Assembly: GCA_015499995.1 (NCBI GenBank)
Contig: JADNRV010000122.1
Location: 62,001 to 126,000, forward strand
Length of the DNA: 64,000 nt
Origin: Flammula alnicola
Taxonomy: Eukaryota > Basidiomycota > Agaricomycetes > Agaricales > Strophariaceae
Direction: 5' to 3'
The translations under genes were made by a program, and so were the position numbers. This document shows, piece after piece, positions 24,677 to 37,391 of the stretch. The notes below the pieces were generated by a model, which saw only the letters and a list, made by a program, of their open reading frames with translations, was not told where the DNA came from and did not search any database. The number at the start of each line of letters is the position of its first letter. Position 1 is the first letter of the stretch.

Positions 24677-27600
24677 TTAGATGAAGGCATCTCGTTGCGT
24701 TTCCAAAAAGCGGACAACTTCCTTGGCGACCTTGCTTTCTTTTTCTCCGCCGATATTATTGCTGACCGCAGTGTAAAAGGCTGTAAAGTCTTTGGCCTGC
24801 TCGACAAGCCTCGTGAACTTCGCTCGTTTTGCAGCCTTCATTTTCTTGGCATTAGGCGACGTCATTGTAACGGATGAGGGCAGCGCTGCTAGAATCGCGG
24901 ATTGATTTTCTGGACTACTAGTCATGAGAAGACCGAAAAGAACAGCAAGATGACCGCGCAGAAAGGACGCTTCAGCCTCTGCGTGGAATTCAGGAGACTC
25001 TTCCGACAGAGGGACAGTTGACGCTTCAATTTTGATCTGTTGTTGCGAATAAAGATCAACGAGGATCTCAATGCCACTCAAGGGCTGCGAACATGTGCAT
25101 TTCCCAGCACAAGCCCTCTTTTTGAGTGGACAGGAAGGTTTCAAACCTGGTGGACATGGTATAGAGTAAGTAAAGGACAATGGAATCCAGCGAAGGCAAA
25201 ATGACTGACAGGTTTCGCGCACGATATTCTTTGCTGGTTCCACAATTTGCACGAGATTCGTGAGCAGTCCGAGAGCAAGGCATAGGGTGTCCAGGGCATG
25301 AGTGTCCGCCCGACCGTTGCTTACTTCGTCTTGAGCTTGTAACGATCCCTCATCCTCATCCTCCTTCTTCACATCTGCATCCTCTTCCTGTTGCAGTTGG
25401 CTTCTACTCTGATGTAATTCTCGACCACATTTATGGATCGTTCTCATCAAGAATCCCATGGTGTAATCGCTGTGCACAACCTTACGCCCCCAAAGTTCGT
25501 CACCGTGGGTAAGACTAACGAGGACTCGAAGGGTGGTATCCAAACATGTCTGTATAGGGACTACAAAAGGGGCCGTTATTTAAAGAGACTATAAGCGTAT
25601 GTAGAAAGCTTACATGATTCAGATTCGTCGTCTGGCTCACTGATCTCGATACAGATGCCAAACGCAACAAGGTCGTCCGCCAACCAATCTTCTCTCGCTT
25701 TGTTCATTTCATCTTCGTTGTCTTGTTTCCAATCGTTAGCCTCCTGTGTCGAATTTTGACTTGACTCATTTGGCTGAACGTCCCACTGATGAAGCAGATA
25801 TGTGTCCAGCAAACGTAGATGGTAATATACGCTCTGGTATGGTACCGCTTTAGCCGCGTCCAACCACTTCAGGGAAAGGGACGACGAAAGGGTTGTAGAC
25901 GGGATAGGACATAGAGATAAGCGGAGAGAGGCCAAAAAGGTCGGAAAGTATTTGGATGGCATCATGGATGAGGGCAAAGACTGAAGAGTATAACTTATTA
26001 GAAGCGACGTGGATATCTGTAAGGTGAGATTTGTATGGTATCTTTCATTCTGTACGCGGATTGCTTACAGGAGTCTCTGCAGGGAACAAATTCGATTTAG
26101 AGCGTATTGTTTTGTAGACAGTGGTTAACTACGATAAAGTGAGCTAATGGCATAATAAATATGTGACAAAGCCATACCATTGAGCGATCCTTTTTGTTAA
26201 TTCCAGACTTCTTAAATTCGATATCGCCTGCGGGACTTTGAGGTGCAACCAGAATGAGAGGGTCATGATCTGGAGTGGTAGTGCCAAGAATGCTGAAAAG
26301 AGTGCCAAAAAATGATGCGCCTTCTTCCTCTTTGTCATTTGCCTTGCGTTTTGAAGGCATCGACGGTGATGGCGGAGTGGATGGAGGACGTTGCGATAAT
26401 TCCGAAAGAGAGGCAGAATCACGAGCGACAAGAGATGCAAAGAAGACTAGAAGAATATCCAAGATCTGGGATGAAAGTTCAGATTATCACTGTGTCAACG
26501 GTTTTGACATCGTTACCTTGTCCTCTCCTTTTCCAGCACCGCCTTCGAGAAAGAGATCCCATGTCCTAGTAAAGAAGTCGGCAGCTTTCGCCTTGCGTGT
26601 GAAGTCTGGGTCGCAGAGCTTGGTAGTGATCTCAAGTGCACTAAATCCAAAAAGTGTTAGTAAATCTAAATTCGACGTAGCCTAGTATTACCTGGCGCGT
26701 CGCAGCGCAAGTCCGCCTTTCTTGTCCATTCCTTCGAATAGATAACCGACTTCATCAAGAAATCGTCTACTTTCTCCTTTATTCCGAAGCTCAGATATGC
26801 TTTTCAAAGGATTCGACATTCCATAAGGAATGGGAGGCAGGCGGACAGCAGAGGATGCAGCTTTCGATTTCCCCTTGCCGCCGCGAGACGGTGAAATGTC
26901 AGGGGTCGCAGAGTTAGATTTGGTGGGGGAAGGAGACATATATGGGTACGGGTCGTCTTCTGAATTGTCGACACCCCAGCGGTTACGTAATGAGCTATAC
27001 GATTCGCGGGTGTCGAAACCCTCATCCTCTTCCAATGTCTGTGAATTTGGCATTGACGACGAGGGCAAAGGAACAAGAAACGACCGAAATTTGCCAGCGT
27101 ACGTCCTAGTTGTAGATGACTTTGTGGTCGATGGGATAAGAGGAAGGAGAGGAACATTTAGTTTTGATGTAGATGCCACCCTTTCAGCAGGCTTTGAGGG
27201 AGAAGAAGGTATATTCGGCAAGGAAGGCGTGCGATCCAGGACATTCTCGTGAATGGTTGATTGACTCTCTATTGAAGATTCCGTTTTCGAGCGGGCAACA
27301 TGTGCCTTGCAAGCTTTACGGGAGAGGCAGACGGAAAGACAGATGGCACTACAGCGTCAAAAATCCAGAGAGATCCCGTGCCGACTTCATGAGTCTTGGC
27401 GGTGATCGTTGCAGGGATGAAGGACTTGAATCCGGTTTGCGAGGAGAGCCGTACGTGACTTTAACTTTCGATATTCGTGGGGAGAGTCCTCTTTATCTGT
27501 TGCCACATCCTCTGCAGTTTTGTGGGGTGAAGGGGTCCTAGCGACGGGCTCCGCAGACACTTTCCGACGTTTTGTCGAAGCAGCATTGGCTGACGAGGTC

Positions 27601-27701
27601 CCCTTCGGTTCAGGGTCAAAAGAGGTCTCTTGTTTTCGCTTCACTCCTGAACGCTTTCCGTATGTTCGTGGATTGTATGAGTCTATCCCTGTTGCAGACA
27701 T
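24677..27701 (-). CDS. WAPL: WAPL-type cohesin release factor, three probable base-call frameshifts
   Basis: Starts at the ATG at 27701. The N-terminal half is disordered (YGKRSGVKRK, SPRKPDSSPSSLQRSPP). The Wapl domain follows: RRFLDEVGYLFEGMD, a SALEITTKL helix, a STSLDSL-like array and LCLALGLLTNLV, with the C-terminal block ASFLRGHLAVLFGLLM. Wapl opens the cohesin ring and releases it from chromatin. A CPLKKRACAGKCTC insert is present. The frame breaks at 27479-27482, 27359-27363 and 27284-27287. Each is cured by one extra base in a run of G, A or T on the plus strand, which also yields a continuous, sensible protein. Exon borders around 25.6 kb are approximate. Confidence 0.8.
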
Positions 27702-27836
27702 TGAAGTTATTATTAAGAGACCAAGATGAGTGTGACTCCACTTTGCCATACACGCTGTGTGACAGGTCGCGTGACTGGCGCGCCCTTGGTCACGTTGATC
27801 TCCTTGAACTCAACCAACGTCTCGAAGATATCCAGA
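27702..27836. promoter_or_regulatory. Bidirectional promoter between WAPL and BIR1
   Basis: Only 135 bp separate the two divergent ATGs, so both core promoters and leaders must lie here or overlap the coding starts. The segment holds a GC-rich patch, TGGCGCGCCC, resembling an E2F/MBF-type cell-cycle element, and GTCGCGTG close by. The assignment of these words is inference. Confidence 0.45.
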
Positions 27837-30503
27837 ATGGAGTCAATCTCAGCTCGCATCGGTTCTTTCAAGAAATCTAAACGTGTCAGGAATCAAGAAA
27901 AGCCTTCCTCAACTACGACCTTGAAATGGCCCCACCCTTCCGACTTCAAAGCGAACCCAGAGACTTTGGCTGAAGCAGGCTTCTATTATAACCCAAGCTA
28001 CGAGGACCACGACAATGTTACTTGCTATATCTGCGAGAAAGAATTGGGAGGATGGGAGGTAGATGATGACCCGTTTCTTATACATTGGGTGAAGTGTGGG
28101 CAGATGTGTTGCTGGGCAAGTGTACGTTGCGGATTGATATCCGATTTGGACCAGTCTGGAAGGTAAGTCATGAATGTATTATTCGCGAACCACTCGACTA
28201 AGTCATGTGTAGATTTGTGTCTTCAGAGAAGACCCGATTCCCCACTCATAAATTGATGGAGAAGGCGAGGCTTGAAACCTTTAGTGCAGGAAAAGGATGG
28301 ATTCACGACAAGGCCAAAAACCACGGAGCAAACTCGAAGATGGTACGTCAGGAATCGAAGCAATGCAAGTGGTGTCTTATGGTGCTCTATTCGTTAAGAT
28401 GGCGCGGGCTGGCTTTGTCTATACCCCGCAGCACAGCGGCGATGACCTCGCAACCTGTCTTTACTGCAACACATCTTTGAGTGGTTGGGACACAGAAGAT
28501 GATCCTCTGTAAGCATTTTCTTTTCTTGCAATTGTACAGTATGCTCAATGAACACTATATAGGGAGGAACATCGGAAGCGAGGTAATAAGTCTGATTTCC
28601 CGTGTCCTTTCTCTGTGTCGTCTTCGGAACCTGCATTAAATTCGAAACCATCATCACGGTCCAACCAGTTAAACCCCCATCAAAGTCACAGTCAAAACGC
28701 CATCAAGGTCTACATCCAGATCGAAGTATCAAGAAATTGTGATCCCTACTAAGACGTTCGACGGCGAAGAAGATGACACAGATGCCGCGGAACCTAATAC
28801 TGCCCAGACAATAGCGAAAACCCCACGCAAGCCGCGATCGACATCCTCGTCAAGTGCAAGAAAATCATCTGCGAAGACGCCCAGAAGCAAAACAAGAAGT
28901 TCAAGTCGATCTGGGCTGAAAAATGTCGCCGAGGAAGATGAAGAGGAAGAAGCTCCAATAGAACCCCACCAACTATCAAGAAGAAGCCTCGATCGCGGTC
29001 GAAGTCTGTAGGCAGATCTGAAGTCCAAATTGAAGTTGAAGATGAGGTTACAGAATCCCGCAAACCGTCGCGGTCGAGGTCTAAAAAGCCCGCACCAGAG
29101 ACTGAAGAAGAAATAAAGAAGTACCAAGAAAATCCTCTCGTTCAAAGTCGAAGGCACCCGTTGCCCCCTCAGCGACTGAAGACGAGGCACCCGCAAACCA
29201 TCCCGATCAAAGTCGAAAGCTAAAGCCACAGAATCAGAACAGGAGGAGGTGCCTCGAACGACCGCAAAACCAAGCATCAAAGGACTACGTCGAGATCGAA
29301 ATCCAAAGCACCTGCTCCGGTTTCCGAAGCAGAATCTGAACCAGAGCCAGAAGTTGCAACGGCTGCTCCTAAGAAGAAGGCCACACGTCAACCAAAGGCT
29401 CCACAAACTCCAGCAGCGAAGGATTTATTCAACGACGACCTCGTCATGGATTCCTACGTCCCTCCTCCCTTATCTCCACCCCCGGCGCCCAAATTCACAT
29501 CAACGACAGAACTCCCTCCTCTGTTCGTGCCCAAACGCAAGACCGCTGTCAAAACTCCCATACCGCCAGAAGATTCTGAAGAATTGCGTCCGGTTGAGAA
29601 GGAGAAGAAGAAACCCGGAAGACCGAAGACCAAAGCGCAACCCACTTCACATTTCCAGCCACCTAAAGAAGAGAGCGGTGACGAGGCGGAGCTACCGCCG
29701 TCCAAGGATGTCTATGAGCCCCTTGCTCCCGTCTCAATTAATCCTCCGTCTCAACCTTCCTCGAAAGAGAAGCCGGCTGCAAAGTCAAAACCATCGGCCC
29801 AAGGCGCTGAAGGTCTCGCCAAGCAGAAGATGAAAGTGGTTGAGATTTCTAGCGACGAAGAGCCTGACGACACCGAGTTGGAAAAAGACAGAAAGAGCAA
29901 GAACATTCCCCAAAGAGGCAAAGAGAACACCCGCGGTTCCGTCAAGACGTTAGCTACCGTTCAGGCGCCACCCCAACCTCAACCTGATACTCCTTCAAGA
30001 CCTGCATCTGCACAGAGCAAGCGTGACAAGAAACCAATCGTAGTCGAGACCCTTCAGCCCGTTCAGCCAGTCAAGACGACCCGTCCGCCTTCTCCGCCGC
30101 CTGTGCCGACTGTGGTTGATGCAGATGTTAGTATGGGCTACATCGAACCGGACGTGGATGTGAAAATGGACGATCCTCCTCCTTCAACTCCCCCACGTCC
30201 CACAATTCAACTTCCGCCTTCCAAAGCCATCAAGCCTACAATCGAACGTCCTACCACGCCTCCTATCGCGAAAGACTGGGCCCCCCGGTCCAAGCGGAGC
30301 CGCCATTCATTCCTGCATTGTCCAAGCTTCCATTCATGCCCCTGCACAGTCTGAGCGAAGCAGAACTTGATATGACAGTCGAAGAATGGATTCGGGATCA
30401 AATGGACGTGGAATTTGACAAATTCCGGAGAGACGGCGAACGTGAACTGCAGAGGTTTAGAAAGAAAGCAGAGGAGGTGAGAAAGGCTATCGAAGGACTC
30501 TAG
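27837..30503 (+). CDS. BIR1: Bir1/survivin-like protein with two BIR repeats, several base-call frameshifts
   Basis: Exons begin at the ATG at 27837. BIR repeat 1 reads LKWPHPSDFKANPETLAEAG, then CYICEKELGGWEVDDDPF and HWVKCGQMCCWA. After a 56-nt intron, repeat 2 reads RAGFVYTPQ, CLYCNTSLSGW and DDPLEEHRKR...CPF. These zinc-binding folds define Bir1, the chromosomal passenger subunit partnering INCENP and Aurora B. A long basic-acidic disordered region follows with recurring SRSKSKAP units, and a charged C-terminal helix (TVEEWIRDQMDVEFDKFRRD) conserved in fungal Bir1. The reading frame is broken at about 28.67, 28.69, 28.97, 29.12, 29.19, 29.28 and 30.28 kb, each curable by one base in a homopolymer. 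Confidence 0.8.
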
Positions 30504-32324
30504 AATTGAATGCTTGACTCTAAGTTGCCGAGAGTCCTGCTTTAATAATACCCATTTTTCTTCGGCAAGTTAGCATATCGTTGTTGTCCAATGCGTTGAG
30601 GCTGTCGTTTCATATACATATGCAAGGACAATCTGGCTGCGGGCTGTCGTGTTCTTCCGAGTTTTGACGCTGTTTATGGGCGTAACTCTGACAGAGAAAC
30701 ATATGACCTCGGATTTGGATTATTGCTCGACCCTAACGTAAAACGGATCTAAACATCTGACACTCACTCTCAACGCAGATAATACACTTGTCATGGGCAC
30801 CCCATTCCTTACATCCCTGCCTTCAAGACCTATTAGCAATGACTTACAATTCGAAATCCTCAACGCCTTGGGATCAACTTGACATTTGGTCATAGCATCG
30901 TTGTGGTATATTTTCTATCAAGAAACCATAAAGTATCCCACTGGTCTAGAAATAACCATCTGGATCTGATGTCTGGACTGATACCTCCCCTCGCTCCTCT
31001 GTCTTCCTCCCTGTCCCCGGCATAGTCACCCAATGAAATGACCGGGTGAAAATCTTGAGCTGACCCAGGGTACCCGGTGGTGACCTTGACATGGCGCCTC
31101 TGCAACGAGCCCCAGTTCACGGTATTTCAATCAAAAATACTCTCACTGTCAGGTCCGTCACAACTAATAGAGCTGTATTTAACGTTAACCTTCAGAAATC
31201 TGCGTTCTGATCGCACTTATCCACGTTTCTCGACGAAGAATCTGAAATATGCGAAATAATCGTATGTTTGCACGAACGTCTACATACCGATGGCCGAGGT
31301 CGACCTCGATAAGGCTTTTTGAACCGGTGTGGGTTCTGAAAGCAGTTTATAATTCAATCAGCTGAGGGCTTATGTATATCAGTCGATTATCTTGATCTTT
31401 AGATTACACCATATCTTGCACGAACGTTCTCGACACTAGAAGCTAGCGTTTTGCTTCCAAAGCCTCGTGCATACTGCGTGAGTAGTCCGCGTACTTCTTG
31501 CGGTACCAACGATTTCGGTGCCGCCTCTTAAGAGGCCAATATAATCTTCATCGAATGTTGAATAGGGTGTAATCTAGAAAGTGTGGCGTCTATCAGCCGC
31601 CTCTTTCCCAGGCCGAACAGAGCGCGGATGTTTTTGGAAATCAGTGACGACAAAACTTCACGGTGATTTACCTACTTCGTACGGCGAAGATCACAGAGCT
31701 ATTTTGGGGGGTGTGTGATACTTTTCTGCTAAGTCTGATTGTCCAAAGGTTCCGCGTTCGTTAGTTGCCTCCCAAGCCGTCGGTGAAAAGACCCGTTTGC
31801 GCAAGTTCTGCGGAGTCGATGAGAATTGAATATTGAATGTTGACTTGGCACCAAAAAGTGCGATTTCATCGACATATCGTGAACCAATGATCTGGGTCCT
31901 CCGTTATTTTCGTGTATCGGCCACGCTTTAACATACCAGGAGAGCATCCGGAAGGGATAACTGGATAAATATATGCTGTTCAGTGATGTCGTTCGTGTCT
32001 AAAGTCATGTTCGAGGGATGAGAGAGAGCGAGGCACGCGGAGTTATTTTCGTCATTCTGCGAAAACCAAATTCAAGATCTCACTGTACACCCAGGGCGCT
32101 CCACTAAACCATCAACATTACAATCGGCCGGTTTCGGTGAACGAGCATGTTTACGAGACTCGTGGTGAAATTCGACATATAGTTAATCACGGATTCATAT
32201 AAATTCGAGACCTTGGTTTTCCGGGCCTCTTTCACTCTCCCTTCCAGCACACCCACAGGGCTGTACGAAAGAGGGCGACAAAAGAACGTTATACAGTCCA
32301 TTCCGATAGAGTCTCCCGGGCCCC
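30504..32324. other. Gene-free stretch (1.8 kb)
   Basis: No supported reading frame, tRNA or repeat was recognised. Short frames on both strands lack protein-like composition and splice continuity. Confidence 0.5.
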
Positions 32325-34002
32325 ATGGGTCCTTCACTTCCCTCTGATATCTTTCGCCTCGTTTTTGGTCACCTCGATGTTCAAGATATTCTCAATGCGA
32401 GACAGGTGAATACCATGTCTCTCTCTTGCGGTTGAGAATGACTTCCTTGCTGAAATATTCTGGGAGGTTTGTAAAGAATTCTACGAACTGTCAAAACTTC
32501 GCAGCCTTTGGAACTCCCTACTTCGCAAACGCGTCATTAATCAAAACATTCCCACTCCTGGACTGCGTGGAAAATCGATCGACTCACTAACTGCTCCGGA
32601 ACTTGAGCAATGCTTTCATAGAGCTCTGAGGCTTCGTCGTAACTGGGTCTCTGAGTCTCCTACAGTCGTCAAACAGCTCAACTTGGAAGCTATTCCAGAC
32701 ACTCGCATCGTGTCGATACATGTCGTACCGGGTCATGAAAATAGGTGGATAATTTCGTTGTCCATGTCTTATGGGCAACATCGAATTTTTACTCTTCGAT
32801 GCTGGGACATCGGCCGCTCCCATCCTGTCTGTCTCGCCAGGCGCGAGCTCAAACAACTTCGGGGTATAGCCATGAACAAAGCAATATCCGACGTTGGTAT
32901 TCTTGCAGTCCTCGATCCCTAGTATGCGATCTTCCTCAATCGCTATGACTCTCGTTCTAAAAAGTTCATTTAGCATAGAAATTCTCAATATTGATTCCCA
33001 AGCAACGGATCAAGAGCATGGGTTCGTGACAGCCGCTGCAATACCAGAAGAAGTACACGCAATCCACCTCTTCTCGAATTCGTCGCTTTTGACGAGAGAT
33101 GGTAACGGAGCGTTATATTTTTGGGACATAAACAGTCCACAATCCAAAGTCGAGCTTCAGAATCCCCATCTGCAGCAAGTAAGTTATTTTCCGAGGGTGA
33201 CAAATTGGACCAAGGATTTCACGACTCACCGTCGGTTCTTAGCCTATGCAACTTCTCGATATTATCATAACGGAAGGGTTTATCATGGTCCTGAAACTCA
33301 TGACGCTGGAGTGTTATGCATTTCCCTCACCCGTTTCGTTATTTGGGGGCAGTACCGTCCTCCATCCAGTATTTGTCTACCAATGGCCGTGGAGAATCGA
33401 TAACGCGGCAATGATTCTGCGCCATCGCCCACCAAGGAGTCACGCGAGGACTCCCATCAGCATCTTCATCCGATTTGGGAGCTACTTCCCTTGGGTGAGT
33501 GCAGCCAGCTTCCCAGCGAAAGGCTCCGCAGCTACTGACAACGTGGGTTGCACAGGCGATCAATATTCTGCACCACTATGAGATTCGCCCCAACACCCAT
33601 TTCTTCAAGGACGGCCCCATAAGTCAAGGAAACCTCCCCTACGAATTCCCGCCGGTTCTCCGTGAGACGATTGGTTCGCCTGTTCGCCTACACGCAACGT
33701 CGGATATGTCCATCGGAGCCTATGGAACTGCGGTATGGACAGATAGCCACACGGAGGATTATTTTAATCATGCAGACCGGGGCCAGCGGCTCGCTGGAAG
33801 GTTCTTGCCACATGTTGTCAGCGGAGAAGAGGAAGAGGATGATGAGGTAGAACTTTCAGACCAGGTGGCGACCGTATCTGCGACGTCCGTTTACGCTTAT
33901 CACGAAGAAGATAGCTGGGTCCGGGTTGCGCTAGACGAGACCGAAGGCAGAATTATTCTCGGGCGGGATGATGGTGTGATCTCGGTTCTGGAGTATGTCT
34001 GA
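32325..34002 (+). pseudogene. F-box protein gene with interrupted frame
   Basis: The ATG at 32325 starts an F-box (PSLPSDIFRLVFGHLDVQDI). The following region contains IPTPGLRGKSIDSLTAPELE and RLRRNWVSESP, then repeated beta-strand-like stretches ending with YAYHEEDSWVRVALDE and GRIILGRDDG. These are typical of a large Agaricomycete F-box family whose C-terminal part may form a propeller. The frame is lost near 32.41-32.45 kb, meets an in-frame TAG at 32920-32922 inside a well-matched segment (AVLDP then YAIFLNRYDS), and shifts again near 32.97 kb. Downstream exons are clean. It could be a decaying copy or a gene with base-call errors; the TAG is a substitution and favours decay. Confidence 0.55.
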
Positions 34003-34179
34003 CTTTGACTTTGACACGAGGACATCATTTTCTTCTTCATATTCAGCATAATTTATGGGCTGGAAGACGCCACCTTAGAATTACTCAACTTTAGGATCGT
34101 CAGTCGGTTATATATTCCTCGATCAAATAGCGGAGGTTGATATGCATTATTTTACATCACGATGTTGGTACAAGTTGTA

Positions 34180-35718
34180 TTAAGGTGTTGCGATTAGTAC
34201 CTGCCGTTAACAGTTTATATTCGAGCTTGTTATGACGAGACAGATGCACTTACAGCAGAAGGGGTAAGTCCGAGTTCCTTTAAAGATTTGGAGAAATCCT
34301 CGCGACTAAAGGTTTTCCTAATACGCGAAGAATATTATTTAGGAGGAGATAGATGTAATCGAAGACATGACAAACCTTGGGAAATGCTGGGCCAATGTAA
34401 CGGAGTCCACGTCAACCGTCAGCAATTGTCCTGCCAAAAATTCTGCAACCTCTCGCAAAGCTAGGGTATCGCTAATCAGCCAATTTGGAATCCCTACATG
34501 CCACGTCAAACTTACGAGCGTCGCTGGACAGGGTTGTCATATAAGGTTGGCCCCCGGTAGACATCCGAATTTGAAGCCGTGTTTCTTTGAAGTCTTTACC
34601 TGCAACTCCAGGGGCAGCCGCAGCGGCCGCCGGACGAGATGGTCCAGCTGAAGCAGCAGAGTCGGGTAGAGGCTGGCCATCTCGAAGAGCCTTCTCCCTC
34701 GCGGCCTTTTCTGCGCGTGCTTTCTTGTCGGCCTCGATCTGGGCTTTAATGGCAGCTTTTGCTTTCGCATCTTCAATCTTTTCTGAATTCGTATAAGGGC
34801 GATTAGGAAAGGATCGGAGCCGCGAAAATAGGGAATGCTACGAGAGCTTGATACACACCTCGCTTCTTGTCCGCGGCATCCTTGAGCGCCTCCTTTAGCT
34901 TCATATCTTCTTTGATTTTATTCATGTCCTGCATAAAGAGGACGATTGACTGCTGTAAGTCGTGGAGACGCACGTAATACGGACCTTTCCAGCCTTTCGT
35001 CGAAGAGTCTCGTTCGCTTTGTGCTCCTTGGCTTCTTCCTCCGCCTTTTTGGAGCGTTTCTCCGACATCTTCTGTCTCAGTTCTTCGAGTCTCTCCTTCT
35101 TTTCCTCTTCTGTCAAAGGTTTGATCTATACGGTCTTATGTTATGATCAGAGGATATTGCAAAGTATGATTAACTTCACCTCTTCTGTAGATTCCTCGAA
35201 TTGATCGTGGCCGCTCTTCTCAGCATGGAAGTTTGCTAGGGCAGTATTCTTGAAGATTTTACCACATTCAGAACACTTGATACTCTATGTTTTCAATGAT
35301 AATTAGGATGAGCGTCTATTAGAATATGCGGGGGAGGTACAAACATACCTTTGCTTCGACTGCATTTCCCTTTAGGGCACCAAGACTCTTCAAAGCTTCT
35401 GCATCTTCATCATCTTCATCCACGTCCATAGCTCCTCCGGATCCACTGCTAGGTTGTTCATTCACGCCAACGAGATCGGGGACAGGTTGACCTTCATGTT
35501 CGAGGATATGATCCATCGCAGGTTGCAAGCCGCGGTTGCCTGTTGCCTTCAAAGCCCCTATAAATGCAGAACAAATCCATATGCGCAAGGAGAGTTTCGG
35601 AAAAGTGGTGAATATATATGAGCATCAACGCCAGAAGTTAGAACTTAAAGGATGGCGAACATTCAACTCGCGCAAGATCAAAGCCCATGCCCAGCAGAGT
35701 GTCTTTATCACCAGCCAT
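34180..35718 (-). CDS. UBA-UBX domain protein (UBXN1/SAKS1-like)
   Basis: Multiple exons from the ATG at 35718 to TAA at 34180. An N-terminal UBA domain (LLGMGFDLARVEWALKATG, NRGLQPAMDHILEHE) spans an intron. A C2H2 zinc finger with KCSECGKIFKNTALANFH precedes a long charged coiled coil (EEEKKERLEELRQKMSEKRS). The C-terminal UBX domain starts TRLQIRMSTGGQP and ends with GLTPSAVLIATP. UBX proteins recruit the p97/Cdc48 ATPase, and the UBA domain binds ubiquitin, so the protein is a likely adaptor for ubiquitylated clients. The finger sits between UBA and coiled coil as in SAKS1-like proteins. Confidence 0.85.
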
Positions 35719-37391
35719 GCTTGCGATTTATGTTTGGCGAACTGGGAGCAGAAGGGCGTCAGGAGAAAGGTTAAATATGATATGTCTGCCTCTGGAGAAG
35801 GTGTGATTGTATGAACTTCAAAAGAGATGGGTGAATATGATCAGACTCAGAGACTCAGAGTCCACGCGTCCATCTTGCCCACGCTCACGACGCGAGCCAA
35901 ATTAGTACTAAACGACCAACCTGCTCTTCACTTTCACTCTCGTCTTCAGTGATTCTTTGGAATCGTTTCAACCTGCGCCTGGAGTCTCGTCTTTCTTATT
36001 GCATTGTCTCCCAACGACTTAGCCCGACGAAATATCTATTGCCTGAGGCCTCGCTAAAACCAGTCCAAAACTCCGGGTCCGCAACTTGAAAGCCTTTACA
36101 AGCCCTCTCAAAATTTTAGCCCATCTCTTAATTATATTTAACTCTCTTGCATCTGCTAAACTTGTGAGTCATCGTTGTGTTTCTTCCTTCGTTTGCCAGA
36201 GAGTAAACTTTCTTCCTAGCTCTTGCTCTTGTCACTTTATATTATCATTTATCCAGTCCAACTTATTTTTTCTCTAGATACATTATTCGGGCTCTGGTCA
36301 TACATAAATAAATGCAGTTTCCACAATCACTGCATTGGAAGCATCGGTTTTATCCGATTGCCCACGTTCGACGACTGCAGGCAATTACGCGTTTTACAGG
36401 CTTCTCGGCTCGTCTTCTGATGTCCTTGCAATTGGCTGGTACTGCAGGAGATATCATGATCTGCACTTTTCAAAGACAAACGGCCACGCTCAGATTGGAC
36501 ACGACCTTCGAGGCGTCACGTCTAAACATATTCCACCTATCATTGCCGCGGGATATCAAGGTTCTCTAGGTGGGGCTGTGGGTATGCTCGTGTTGCCGCG
36601 CTTCGGTAATCCGAACAAGGCAGCAACCTCCACCACCTGGATGTCCTGTACGCGATAGAAGCAGGCCATTATCCTTGTGGGGGAGAAATGCTGGCAATTG
36701 ACACCATCACATCTAATGTGGGATTAATCATCCAAACTTTCTCCAGATTAACGACCGACGACTTTCTTGAGTTTTATCTCAAGAGTACTTACCGTTTGGT
36801 TGTGTCGTTTCTGCCGTCGCCTCGACCCATTTCATTTCGACTAAATCTTGCCATTGAGTTGTGATTGTTTTCTCTCCAGCTGTCTGATCTCTGGGAGTCT
36901 CGGCGGCGAAACTAGGCCGACAAGATTAACTTGACAACTGAAGAAGGCGTCGGATTCAATGGATCACGATTCATAGCGATTGTTACTTTCAAGTAGTTCC
37001 AACCGATGGAAAGTAATGATTTTCCGATGGGACTTGGGATTTTCGATTCAAATCATTTAACTTGTACATGTCTTGTACCTAGTACTGCGGTTAGGATCGA
37101 TGTAATGCGAGAGAGATAGCATCCCATTGATTGGCCATTTGATGCAAAAATAGCGCAACCCACTTCCTTATCGGGAGAAGTCATGGGATTTGGGGCTGAG
37201 GCTTGCTGGGCGTCGCCGTTGATGAGTCCGCTAATGCTCTTCCTCTCTCAACGACAGCGACTACGCTAGCCACTTATTTTTTATCTTGCACTTTGCTTCT
37301 GTCATATTGAGAGGCTTGCTGTCTATCTCGGTATTTGCAGGTTTCGACATCCATTTGTGACAGTCTTTACTCAGCTTGGTCTGGGTAAAAG
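35719..37391. other. Gene-free stretch upstream of the RhoGEF gene
   Basis: A pyrimidine-rich region that probably holds the promoter and leader of the downstream RhoGEF and the upstream region of the UBX gene. A 107-codon frame near 36.34-36.66 kb lacks an ATG and family resemblance. Confidence 0.45.

Noticed and set aside
28729..29406. 225-codon minus-strand frame
   Set aside because: Antisense of the BIR1 basic-acidic region; open only because of low-complexity codons.
36335..36658. 107-codon frame upstream of the RhoGEF
   Set aside because: Begins with TTG, no ATG, no family resemblance; probably leader or intergenic DNA.
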